This document shows positions 53,601 to 64,000 of a DNA stretch of 64,000 nt, in pieces. Origin of the DNA: Dipetalonema caudispina. Its lineage: Eukaryota > Nematoda > Chromadorea > Rhabditida > Onchocercidae. The translations under genes and the position numbers were made by a program. The stretch spans positions 184,442 to 248,441 of the forward strand of contig JABVXV010000069.1 of assembly GCA_013365325.1 (NCBI GenBank), given 5' to 3'. The notes beneath the pieces were generated by a model. The model saw only the letters and a list, made by a program, of their open reading frames with translations. It ran no database searches and was not told the origin of the DNA. Position 1 is the stretch's first letter; each line of letters begins with the position of its first letter.

Positions 53601-56600
53601 AGATGAAGTCATTAATATGAAGTTAAGGCTGATAAATTTAATGAAAATGACTGCATGCGAGGAGAATCAAGAATTAGCGGCTGATCTGAAAATAGCTGTT
53701 GGTGCTATGGAAATAAGCGAAAAAACAGTTGGTGATGTGCTTACCAAAATTGAGGTATTTCTTCATTTTATTTCGATTATTAGACCCATGGTATCCATCT
53801 CTTAACATTTTTAGCTATTGCTTTAACATGTAAGACTTTTTCTTTGATTTAGGCTTATCATGGTGCAAATTTCATAACTTCGGTCTAGTCTATGCTTTTC
53901 CACATTCATAGGACAACTTTTGAAATACTCTCAGGAAATGATTTGAGAAAAAAATTCGCACTTCATTAAAGTATTCACATAACAGGACGTATTCATGTTA
54001 TCTGAAGATACGGTTATCGATGCAGCAACAATTGTCGAAATTATGAGACGTGGCTATTCCAGAATACCAATCTATGCAGTTAGTTAAGATATTTTAACGA
54101 TTCATGGAAGAAAATTCGTTTGTCACGATGTTCAAGAAAGAACATTTTATTCATATGTATTGTTTTTAATTGAATCCCTTTCCTTTTACAATCCTAACTA
54201 TCTCAATATTACATTTCATACTTATATTCATCTTTATAGCTTCCATACTTTCCAGTTCAAGACTTCATTTCATACTTCGATATGTAGCTTTATTATTTTT
54301 TCTTCATAGCCTTTAAGCGGGGAAGTCAGTAAAAGGAGATATATCAAAAATGAGCCACCCAGTTATTCAGTTTACTTAGTACGTTATTCCTTTTTTTATA
54401 TATTTAATTTACTTCATCCAGTTAATTTTCGTTCAGTCTGATTTTTTACTCCTACAATTTGAATAAATCCTTACTAATATGAATTTTCAATGACGCGCAT
54501 CAGTAAATTCTGTATCACTTTAATAATGGAGCAATTCAAGTTATTTTGAATAAGCTCAGGATGACGATCGGAACAATATCAAAGCTCTCCTTATGGTGAA
54601 AGATTTGGCTCTGATCGATCCACGTGATAATTTCACCGCCAAAACAGTTTGCGAATTTCATCAGTATCCATTGCGATTTGTTGAAGCGAGCAAGCCGTTG
54701 CATTCCATGCTTGATGAATTCAAAGCAGCAAGTTTATCTTAATTTGAAACTTGTCTAAATGTGTTTTATTCAATCATCCTTTTTCTATTCCATTTTCAGT
54801 GTAAACTCGTCGAAAGTGTGGTGGTTCAAATTATAATTGATGCCGTCTTTAAAACTTATAGGGTAACTATCATTTGGCTATTGTTGAAAGTTTACATAGT
54901 GTATATGATCGAAAAATGAGTCGACAGACAAAGAATCTACTTGGTATTGTGACGCTAGAAGATATTGTGGAGGAAATTTTGCAAGCAGAAATCATTGACG
55001 AAAGTGATTCAGTCATTGATAATACGTATAGATCAAGAAGAAAACGTGTCAAGGATAGTTGTGAACTTTTATTATTTAGTAATTATCACAATTTATGTAA
55101 AGCACCACTGATCTTAATGAAAAAATAACATATCTGTATGATCGATTGATATTTCAAAAAAAAGAACAATTAAAATTGGTAAGATATGTGCTATTAAAAA
55201 GTATCACTTATTAAACAAATTTCAATTTCAGGAACCAGGTTTCACTAAAATTTTAACAGTTGAAGAATACAGCAAAGAATTATCAGTGCATATGGAACAG
55301 ATGACAATACATTTCCTCCAACAACATCATGTACTCTTCAGTGATGAATATGTCGAACGACGAGCTTTGGCTCATTTGCTCAAACGTAGTATCAGACAGG
55401 TTTGCATGGTAGCAAGATAAAAAACATAAAATTAACATTTGAATCTTTCATTGCAACCATCGATAAACGTTTCAGTTTTCATGCATCTCTCAAAAATGTG
55501 AGAAAATATCAATGTGTATAGTTAACAATTAGCAAAGCAAAGATAATGTTGCATTCTATTGAGTTTTGATATGTTGCAGATAGATATGTCGCACTCACCA
55601 CGAATAACAGGTTATTCAGCAAAACAACGTGAAACAGTACCTATATATTGCATGAATAAACCGGCATTTCGTTTTATTTTAATTCTGGAAGGTCGTGCTA
55701 CTGTTAAATTGAGAAATGTAGGTCATTTTGTGAAAATTTACAAATGTTTCGTTACCTGGAAATTACTGATATCTCTTGATAGTGAATTTTCAATTTACTG
55801 AATCAAGAGGGAAAAATTTGTTTATCCCACAAGTAAGAACAGAGATTGCAGATGGAATTTGAAACTGGCCCTTGGACATCGTTTGGAAATGAAATTTTAG
55901 ATCAGCTGGATGAACTTATCAATGGTAATTTGTTAATTGACGACAGTGATTTTAATTTACCAGGTAATGAGTGTTGCAGAATAGTATGATAACACTCATC
56001 AAGATATTTATTGCTCTTCTGATATTTACTGCTAATTCATTCACTTATTTTATTTTGCGTGATGTTATTATATTGCATAAAACTAACCGTTATCATTGCT
56101 TCCTGAATAGCAAGCAAAAGTGCAGATAAACAGAACGGTAAAATATCCATTTTACCGCTAGATGAAGATGTTGTTTGTGATTGTAATTAGCATCGTGAGA
56201 AAGATACATTGAACTTTAATAAATTCAGATTCAAAATCGGAGCTGATCAATTCAATTCAATTCACTCCAGATTTCGACCTTTTTGTGACAGATTTCTGCC
56301 GATTTTTACATCTCACAGTATCTGCCTATCTGAATGCCATCGAAGTGACTAAAATCGCTCGTGCTGCGCGGTATACTTCTATTTTTGGGATACTTTTAGG
56401 TAGTACTGACTAGAAAAATGCTGATCAGTTGAAGTTGCAGCAGGAAATATCTCACTGTTGGCATTTTATACCAATTCTATTCTTGGGGTTCAATTCGATA
56501 TCCCTTTAGTAGCCTAAGCTTTTAAGAATTGCTATATGAAATGTGCCAAAGTCACTCTAATCTAGGAATGAACAAGGCTCTGCTCAAAACTTTAAAATGT

Positions 56601-57228
56601 TCAGGAAGTTCGTTGTAGTCGGGGCGTTTGTCCGATACATTTCTTAAACAAGAAGTATGAACGCTTTTGTTGCATTGTTGTTAAAAATATAAATATTATC
56701 AGTTAAATGAATGTAGTGGTCAGTTCGCGGTAAAACTTTGCTTACTAAATTCTACATCAACAATTTCGCTGCCCGGAATAGTAAACTAAACTTCAGAAAT
56801 TATTGTTAAATACTAACACTTTAAAGTCACTCAGAAATTCAAATTTAAGTCTTTTTCTCTATTTCTATCATATATAATTACTAATACTTTATTTCTCAAG
56901 AACATTGAGAAAGTAAGTAGCTAATGCTGGACAACTCTTTATCTTGCCGAATATTCTAAAACCAAAACGTACTGTATCGGTTGAGAAATTTCTTTAACAA
57001 TATAGATGAAAGAAAGAATGTAAATTAATGCGACAGTCTAATTATATGTCACTTTTTCGAAATCGTAGGCTCTTTGATTGCAGCAGAAGTGCCTCTTTAT
57101 TTGTGCATCGTAAAACTTTTTTCTACTTCAAATTTTAGAATTCGAAACTAAGTTCCGACAATATGGGCAACCCAAAAAGAATGCTTACGAAACGTCGTTC
57201 AAACAGTGATTTCGGACGTCAGTACTGA
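50693..57228 (+). CDS. CNNM-type (ancient conserved domain protein) metal transporter
   Basis: CNNM proteins are plasma-membrane Mg2+/divalent-cation transporters or sensors. In-phase exons: 50693-50785, 50964-51061, 51285-51473, 51628-51709, 51978-52155, 52673-52886, 53259-53396, 53628-53754, 53986-54078, 54560-54727, 54862-about 55053, one ending at about 55180, 55232-55399, 55580-55717 and 55852-55963, then the 3' exons. A signal-like leader ([19 protein letters not shown]) precedes an extracellular domain. The DUF21 membrane domain has [19 protein letters not shown] and [13 protein letters not shown]. The CBS pair has [24 protein letters not shown] and [21 protein letters not shown] cyclic-nucleotide-binding-like domain follows ([15 protein letters not shown]). 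The intron after 54727 is GC-AG. The join near 55050-55110 and the last exons (to a TGA at about 57228) are uncertain; alternative 3' ends are likely. Confidence 0.9.
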
Positions 57229-58154
57229 AAGCAAACTTATCCATATTCAATTACTTGATGATTACTTGTCTGTTTTATTTTACTGCCTTTATAAATATAG
57301 TTCAATTCTGCATTCTGTGATCTCAGTTTTGTACTGGAAGATAACACTATTCTTTGTATAACTATCATTTAAGAAGGAGTCAAAACTAAACTTTCTGAAA
57401 ATCCCAAGAGTTTAATTTGGATAATTTTATCAGATCGAATACATCGATATTTTACATAAACCTTTGTTATTAATGCTTAAGCACATTCAAATTTTGTTTA
57501 CGCATAAAATGATCTGAATTTTAAAGGAAGCATCATAAAAACGAACATTTGCTGATTTCATTCACCTTCAAAATATATAAAAAATTTCTGTGAAACTATT
57601 TTCATTGTTGCATAGACATTTTTTGAACAATATATGAAATGTTTGGTTTCATAAATTAGAAATCAGCTCTCCAAATCTTTATTCATTGGCGTTTCATTTA
57701 TTTCTTACTCCTCCGAAAATCTAAAGAATTTGTCGGAATGCAAAGAATCATAATTTTCATTTTCAAATTTTGGAAGTTTCGCGTCTTACTCCTTTTAGAG
57801 GGCTATTAAAATTAATAATGTGATTATCGTTCATTTCCAAAAATTTTTTTTCATTGTTGAAGTTCGACTTTTTCAATTTGAATTACAAATGTTTATTTTC
57901 AAATTAGGAAAACAGACCTTGAATTAGCCGTTGCACTCGCTAAATGATCAGGGTGGTGTGACACTAGCTAAAAAGAAAAAGAAGTACCATTTCAACTAAT
58001 GTAATCCTTTTCTGATTGAAGTAAATTAAAAACGATCAAAAATTTCATTTCTTGAAAATCATCCAGCTTACAATTCACTGATATCTATGGCAATAGTGAT
58101 CATCGCGACAGGAAAGAAAAATGGAACACATAATTTAAATTTTAAAAACTAAAT
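57229..58154. other. Tail-to-tail intergenic region
   Basis: It separates the convergent CNNM and minus-strand membrane-protein genes. No supported exon; presumably two 3'UTRs. Confidence 0.5.
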
Positions 58155-59833
58155 TCAAGACCAACCAACAAATGCATTAGCTCTTGGAGAAACCTGCGGT
58201 GACGGTGTTCCGAGTGGTACACCGGGTAATTTTTCTCCTGGTGTATCATTTGTTCCTGGTGCATTGTTTACTTCTGGTGTTTGATCAGGTAATTTAGCTT
58301 GCCGTTTTGCAAACTAAAATTCATTAAAATTACTGCCTTATTAACTGCATAATTATAAAGATTTCTTATCAAATTCAATTTCAAACCACTCAAAAATCTT
58401 TGTAAGTCACACTTTTTTTATAATCTTATAAGTTTTCAAAATATTATTCTTTACAATTCAAAGTCCACCTTAAGCGTACTTCGAATTTCAGTTTTAAAAA
58501 CATAACACGCACAGCAACCAATACAAGCGCACGCAGCCATATGAAAAAAGCTTGAACATATCAGGAATAAAAATAACCATTGTCTGTAAAAAATATGTTC
58601 AATGTTTTGCAAATTCCATCGATTATTATTTTAAAAGTCATTTTCAATCTTTTGAAACTGTTGCACAGAATTACTCATTAATGCTTCTTTTCCTTTTTAA
58701 ACAAAGAAAAGTATGCTAACATCATAATTTGATCAAAATCGGCGAAAAATGTTAATAAATCGCGTGCTATATCCTTGGAGCCAAAGACCGTGTCTGCCGT
58801 ATGATTTAACACATGGCTTAGTAGTAAGAGATCTTTGATCAGAGCCTGTTAAATAAACTATTTTGAATTTCTGAAATTAAAAGGAAAATTTAATCAAACA
58901 AATAAAAAAGTAAACTTTCTGATATAAAAAAAGGCCAATACATAGAAGAAATGCATGCATTCGGCTTATATTTGATAAAATGATCTTTCATCTCAGTGTT
59001 TAATTTAAAATATTACATTCTATGATTTTAAAAAACACTGTCAACTTCTATAGATGATAATGAATAGATTATTGACAGTATTAGTCATTTACTGTATTAT
59101 ATTATATTATTTTTAATTAAAACTATCAATTTGGGTCAGTAAATGAATCGTCATTTTATCACTACTTGATTTTGATCAAAAAAATTCATCAAAACGAAAA
59201 TAATTAGTTAATTATTAAGTATGAAAAACTGATGCGATTTCTCTATTATTGTAATTTAAAACGAATCAAATAAATCATTTTTACTAGAAGAAAACGGAGT
59301 TGTGAAAAAAGAATCCATCGCTGCAAAATTTGGCTAGAATTTTTAGAAGAGTATGTATCTAAGCCCGGCTTACCGGATTAGATCAAATATTTGTTTAAAC
59401 TTGACACAGAAAAAATCTAATTATAAGGCGAGAGAATGGTTTAATAATGAATGCAATCTTTCATCTATTAATAAATCAAATGAAATTGAACTTCTAGTCA
59501 CAAATATCTTGATTTTTCAGGAATCTTTAAAAAATCTTACAGGTTTATTGGGATCGCTAACTTTTATGTCATCACCATAAAATGGAATCAATTTATAACG
59601 TCGTTTTTCCGATTTCCTGAAAGGAGATTGTCCATCGATTGGCACGATTGTATCTAACAAACAAACGGTAGTAATAACGACCCACACTTTACCTGCAAAA
59701 CCAACGGATTTGATAACGCTTTCATTGATTGATTAACTGATGGCCAAGAAAGAAAACATTTACCAGTGGAGGAAAATGCCATCCGAATGGGCCAGTTGTT
59801 AATATAAGAAAATAAAATAAATACGCAAATCAT
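58155..59833 (-). CDS. Orphan membrane protein with Cys-rich segment and Pro-rich tail, 212 aa
   Basis: Five exons chain in phase: 59833-59764, 59692-59541, 58845-58703, 58583-58469 and 58313-58155. The first in-frame ATG after a stop is 59833. The N-terminus is hydrophobic (MICVFILFSYINNW, then VWVVITTVCLLDTIV), suggesting a signal anchor. The loop is polar and basic (FRKSEKRRYKLIPFYGDD). A second hydrophobic segment, about residues 125-150, is Cys-dense (LFLICSSFF, CACIGCCACYVF), resembling a palmitoylated transmembrane edge. The tail is Pro/Gly/Asn-rich (TPEVNNAPGTNDTPGEKLPG). The exon 3 donor (TTTGTTTAA) is weak, although its phase agrees. No family is recognised. It starts head to head with the gene at 60153. 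Confidence 0.65.
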
Positions 59834-60152
59834 AGTGTCTTCCAATTATTTATAAATGCCGAAATTTGCAGATCTTATTTATGCTAAATTCCGAGAAAGC
59901 ATAATTTGTTGGAAACGGAATAAACAATGAGAAACATATAAATTGAGTTAATTATTAATTACTTTCATTACTTTAACGGTCATTGAGTAAAACTGGTTGT
60001 TTGTTTTGTTATTTACAGGCAGTCGTTTCGTATCAATGGTCATCGTAGTGAGAGGATTTATCATCGCGACATTTTGAATGATAAAACTGAATTACAAAAG
60101 TTCTTGAGAAAGTGAAAAACGAAACTTTAAAAAGAAATTCTTTAATATAAAA
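59834..60152. promoter_or_regulatory. Shared 319-bp region between two divergent membrane-protein genes
   Basis: The start codons at 59833 (minus) and 60153 (plus) are only 319 bases apart, so both promoters must lie here or overlap. I see no certain TATA box or factor site. Confidence 0.45.
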
Positions 60153-61118
60153 ATGTTAAAAAGTCATAATTCTGGTGATGGAAAGACGGATAACAAAACC
60201 AACAAATTATTTTCCGTGTCTATCACAGTAAGTGTTTTCAAAATTCATACTCCGCTAAAAATTAAGGGACAAAATGATACTGTTCTTCTTGATGCTATAA
60301 ATTTATGAGGTACGATAATAGAGCTACTGTAATATTTCCTATAAATGGCATAATTTCATCAGATTAACTGATGAAAACAAATGTGAAATAAAAATAAAAA
60401 AAATAAAATAAAACATAAAAATAAACATCAAAATGAATATCTTCAAAGCATGTATAACTTAAGATATGGATATACATATTACTGGTGATGTTCTTAATTG
60501 CAACGATGATAATTTGCATACGTGGCCTAATAGATTATGGATTTACATTAGATTCTATCCCAAATTTTCTACTTATTATTATACTTCTGATTGTTTCAAT
60601 CATTAATGTGTTTGCCGTTACAACCGAACGAAAACTATTCGTTACACCGTTAATTTGGATGATTGTTAGTTGATGATAAATATGGCAGAATAAAATTTTT
60701 GAAATAAATATTGACAACTAATTATTATCAAAATGATTGGAAAAAGAATTCAAACATAATCGATCAATTTTCACTATAATTCATATATTGATTCTGAATT
60801 ACAGATAACGTTGGCTGTGTTAACTGTATTTGTGTTCCTTTATCGAGTTTACGTTTTTAGACGGGATAATGGGAAAGGTAATATTTTCTTCATTGCTCTA
60901 TAAATACTTTATGGTACATTATTGTAAATGTGAAGATTGATATTTAATGACAATAATCCTGCAGTAACTATTCTACAAAGCAAAGATTTCTCAATTTTAC
61001 AGCTTCGGATTTGTTTTGGTCAGCGATTACATACGTTATCATTCTCGCATTGTTTGGATTCGCTTTTTGCATAATAATTTCTTGGAAACGAATTGTTAAA
61101 AAAGGACATGAAAAATAA
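60153..61118 (+). CDS. Orphan four-transmembrane protein, 154 aa
   Basis: Four exons chain in phase: 60153-60227, 60464-60664, 60805-60877 and 61003-61118. A short hydrophilic N-terminus (MLKSHNSGDGKTDNKTN) precedes four hydrophobic segments: IYILLVMFLIATMIICI, FLLIIILLIVSIINVFAV, LIWMIITLAVLTVFVFL and SAITYVIILALFGFAFCIII. It ends in a lysine-rich cytosolic-type tail (WKRIVKKGHEK), which has a KxGxxK spacing near the C-terminus but not a classic KKXX signal. The layout (four helices, small size, short termini) resembles nematode tetraspan orphan families, but I cannot name one. It is paired head to head with the gene ending at 58155. Confidence 0.7.
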
Positions 61119-61920
61119 GATAGAACAATGAAAGATAATGACATTAATTCAAATCAGTTCTATGGAGGTTTTTTTTCTCGAAAGTAATTTCAACTCAAAC
61201 ATTTACTGTAACGAATAAAAATTAGAAGACTTTTGTGTAGTATGACTTGAAACGAAATTGGGGATGCTAAACCAAATTTTAAGAATAGAACGTGGTATCG
61301 GATAACTAAACTCACTCATGTTGAAAGATCTTTTTATATGAAATGAAGATAATATTCAACAAGAATGACTTCCTCCTTTCCCCTTCCCTAAAAAATGGTA
61401 CATGCTAAAATGGGATGAAATAAGACAATGAACATTTTCTGCAAAATGGAAATGATAGCCGAACCAATCAAATAAGATAAGATTCACTCCAGGCACATTT
61501 CATTTAAAGACTAATAGACGAAGTAAAAAATTAAAAGTGAATAAGTTTCAAATTGTGATATTTCGTTCTTAAATCAAAAAAGTACGGCAGTTAGCTGAAT
61601 GCTTCTTCATTAATACTCAATCATAACTATCCTACGCTCTACATGTAATATATAATTTTCATTAATGAGACTAAATTTTATTAAGATAAAGCAGGAAATA
61701 AGAGACTGATATTAAGCTTTAAGTCTTTGATATTTGGCTAAAACGAGCTTTAAAAGGAGATAATGAATTGCTACGGCATTTAATATCAACTTGGATACTT
61801 CACTGCTGCAAGAAGGCCATTTTGTTGAGTAACAGATTTTTGCTACTGCAGTTAAAACAACAACTGAATTCATAATATACTCTTCCAGAATGTTACCGGA
61901 ATAATGTGTAATGTGATTTA

Positions 61921-62120
61921 TAGTCGAACTAACTAGTGGTAGTCATTTGATTCCACATAAAGTGACGGAAGGTCGAGGAAATCAGAGATTGAATCAAATT
62001 TCTCCACCAAAAATATCAATTAGGATGAATACTACTAAGAGAGGAACTGATTTGATAATTGTTCACTTTTCTAATATAATTAATTTGTATATGGGATTTC
62101 CAACAAATGGAACTACTTAA
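61921..62120 (+). pseudogene. Diverged copy of the exon at 62378
   Basis: 61921-62030 matches 62364-62473, including an AG immediately before the open frame (CTAG here, CCAG there). Translation runs SHLIPHKVTEGRGNQRLNQ, parallel to NHLTPRKVTEDRGNQRFNQ. After about 62030 it diverges and stops at 62120. It could be a decayed duplicate or a real alternative exon. Confidence 0.5.
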
Positions 62121-62377
62121 ATTAACAAATGTGCCCGATACATACCAATTTTTTGCAACATCACCGGAAACATTTTCAATTTCTTTTCAGTGACTTTGTT
62201 GCCTGAACAAATACATTCGATAAAATTTGAAAAAGATATCGGAAACGTTCAATCGAAATTTATTGTCACAAAAAAGATGTTTTAGATGGGATAACAATTT
62301 TTTATTACTGTAATTAAAACTATAAGTGTAGTCACAGTATAATCTTCATAATGTTGCTAAAATAGTTGAACTACCAG

Positions 62378-62618
62378 CGGTAATCATTTGACTCCACGTA
62401 AAGTGACGGAAGATCGAGGAAACCAGAGATTCAATCAAATTTCACCAACAAAAATATCAATTCAGATGAATAATGTTAAAACGAACTTTGTGCGAACGAA
62501 ATCACAACAATTAAATATGCGAAATCATTATTCCACTGTTATTATAATACCAACATTAGTTGATCAACATCAATTTTATAAATATCGGAGAGTTAGAAAG
62601 TATCGGAATAAGCATTAA
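62378..62618 (+). CDS. Terminal-exon-like open segment, unrecognised
   Basis: Open from an AG at about 62377 to TAA at 62616-62618. It encodes a basic, Gln/Asn/Arg-rich stretch (TPRKVTEDRGNQRFNQISPT, then YKYRRVRKYRNKH). There is no in-frame ATG at the expected start, and the frame is closed just upstream, so it must be a spliced exon if real. The upstream exons are not identified; they could belong to an extension of the 60153 gene or to a separate gene. Duplication with partly conserved frame argues that it was coding. Confidence 0.35.
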
Positions 62619-62781
62619 TTAAGGCAAATTTCAATGGAAGGATTTTTTCAATTTTTTAAAATCTGAAAACAACCCGCTAAATCGAAACCGAAACAGATTT
62701 CAACAGCGCTACTCAACCGGTTGATCATTCGATTATTTTACAATAATTCAATCATAGAAAGTTAAAAAACTCCCAGAAATA

Positions 62782-63596
62782 CTATGCGAACAATGAATTC
62801 CACAAGTTCAATGCATACGTATAATCCGAACTCCACACGTTCCATAAGCAAATAGTATACGTTGGATACCACCAACACCACCAATACCAAAAAAATTGAG
62901 CGTAAGGGGTTGTCGTTGTAACCCGAGTTGCTGTTACTCGAATTCTCGTTAGAAGTGGTTGTTGTGGAAGTTGTAGTGAAACAAGTGATTGTTGTTGTAG
63001 AAGTTGTAGTGTAACAGAACTTGTGCTTGTTTTAGACGTTGTGGATTTTGTTGAGGTGGAAGAAGTGGTCGTTGTTGTAGAAGTTGTGGTGAAAGAAGTT
63101 GTAGTGAAAGAAGTGGTCGTTGTTGGAGAAGTCGTGGTGAAAGAAGTTGTAGTGAAAGAAGTGGTCGTTGTTGGAGAAGTCGTAGTGAAAGAAGTTGTAG
63201 TGAAAGAAGTGGTCGTTGTTGGAGAAGTTGTGGTGAAAGAAGTTGTAGTGGAAGAAGTGGTCGTTGTTGTAGAAGTTGTAGTAACAGAACTTGTGCTTGT
63301 TTTAGACGTTGTGGATTTTGTTGAAGTGGAAGAAGTTTTCTTTTTTGTAGTAGTATTTGTTTTGCTATTAGCGGCAGCTCCTTGCGGCTATAATAATATA
63401 TTGTTATATATAAAAGTATTGAAAATATTGGAAAATCAATGTTAGCATATTTTTTACTTAGAAAATAATTATACTACTCTGTTATGCATCAAAATTAGTA
63501 ATTTGGTAGAATTTAAGAGAAAAATGTTGCTGTACAAAGTGGAAATGAGAATAAATTTGATACCATCATGTAGAGCAAGAAAATAGCGACGAACAT
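62782..63596 (-). CDS. Mucin-like Thr/Ser-rich secreted protein with a frame slip
   Basis: Exon 63596-63564 encodes MFVAIFLLYMM, a short hydrophobic leader, ending before GTATCA. The second exon starts at 63387 after an ATTATAG acceptor in phase 0 and runs to TAG (62782), 201 codons plus stop. It begins PQGAAANSKTNTTT and continues with 16-residue Thr/Ser units (core TTTSFTTTSPTTTT), typical of O-glycosylated mucins. A block of about 80 bases (KSTTSKTSTSSV) occurs twice, 270 bases apart. In the downstream copy two extra bases at about 63010-63012 shift the frame: the Thr-rich frame continues as another frame (NENSSNSNSGYNDNP then a hydrophobic IFLVLVVLVVS tail), whereas the annotated frame becomes Gln/Leu/Trp-rich. 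Either the assembly has an error, the allele is frameshifted, or splicing differs. No family is known for the flanks. Confidence 0.55.
63065..63280 (-). repeat. Tandem 48-bp coding repeat (16 codons)
   Basis: Units start at 63065, 63113, 63161 and 63209, with a partial fifth from 63257. On the plus strand each reads GTGGTCGTTGTTGGAGAAGT and so on; read on the minus strand each is Thr/Ser/Phe/Pro. The units are almost identical. Confidence 0.9.
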
Positions 63597-64000
63597 GAGA
63601 CATAATCTTTTTTTTATGATCATTGTTTAATTTGATCAATCGAGTCCAAACTAAATGTAAAAAACATTTGTTTATGATCAAATTATTCAGCGGATGTGTT
63701 GTAGAAGGTAAGCGTTGAGTTAACACTAATTATCATCATCCGGTACGCCTTGATTTAGAACAATTTAAATTGTTGTAATGTTCTACTTCGAGCATGATAT
63801 GGGGAATTCCTGCCTTACTTTCTACGGCGGTAAAGTAAATCTTCCTACTATTTGAAGAAAGGAAAGTAAAGTTCCATCCTTTTTCTTCTAATATTCAGTA
63901 AAAACCATAAAAAAGCATTTGATTTTTGAATTCCAGTATGATTGAGAATTGTTGTTTTGCCGAGCGTCCTATCCTGCTTCGAATGTACTGAAAATTTTGA
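63597..64000. other. Right-end flank of the mucin-like gene
   Basis: No supported exon. It probably includes the upstream region of the mucin-like gene. Confidence 0.45.

Noticed and set aside
63023..63445. Plus-strand ORF of 140 codons rich in Val/Glu/Lys
   Set aside because: It is the antisense of the Thr/Ser-rich repeat. The minus strand has a leader exon, an acceptor and mucin-like composition, so the plus reading is a shadow of the repeat.

Overview
The window is eukaryotic, AT-rich and intron-dense. Genes are split into exons of about 40-250 bases with GT/AG borders and short TTTCAG- or TTGCAG-type acceptors. The recognisable proteins are animal ones (CARM1, GGCT, SREK1/RSP-7, MECR, BPNT1, CNNM, a RING-CH protein). 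The compact gene order, the splice style and the orphan secreted or membrane proteins suggest a nematode, probably a filarial (clade III) worm. The species is inferred, not proven. I saw no bacterial, viral or transposase genes and no convincing tRNA or rRNA. Exon models were chained by hand, requiring the reading phase to match at every junction. Unless stated otherwise, each 'CDS' span runs from start to stop including introns.

Layout. 0-6 kb: the 3' end of an unrecognised plus-strand gene, then a gene-poor stretch with a perfect 33-bp hairpin, a minisatellite and a three-copy dispersed repeat, then gamma-glutamylcyclotransferase (minus). 6.8-11.5 kb: CARM1/PRMT4 (minus, 12 exons). 12.3-18 kb: a lysine-rich protein (minus) with a tandem 29-residue amphipathic LEA-like repeat, interrupted by a 100-N assembly gap. 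18.4-20 kb: a small unrecognised gene (minus). 21.2-28.6 kb: the SREK1/RSP-7 splicing factor (plus), with a RING-CH (MARCH-type) gene nested antisense in its largest intron. 30.1-33.2 kb: mitochondrial enoyl-CoA reductase (plus). 34.1-37.5 kb: 3'(2'),5'-bisphosphate nucleotidase (plus). 39.6-43.3 kb: a secreted basic orphan (plus). 43.3-50.7 kb: no gene that I can support. 50.7-57.2 kb: a CNNM-type metal transporter (plus) with a GC-AG intron and a 27-nt cassette exon. 58.2-61.1 kb: two membrane orphans transcribed head to head. 61.9-62.6 kb: a tandemly duplicated exon. 62.8-63.6 kb: a Thr/Ser-rich mucin-like gene (minus) with a frame slip in its repeat.

How they fit together. Most are unrelated housekeeping genes: glutathione turnover (GGCT), arginine methylation (CARM1), splicing (RSP-7), mitochondrial fatty-acid synthesis (MECR), sulfur-nucleotide recycling (BPNT1) and Mg/divalent-metal handling (CNNM). 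There is no operon-like functional cluster. The least-described material is the LEA-like repeat protein, the orphan 137-aa gene, the 260-aa secreted basic protein, the divergent membrane-protein pair and the mucin-like gene with the duplicated exon at the right end.
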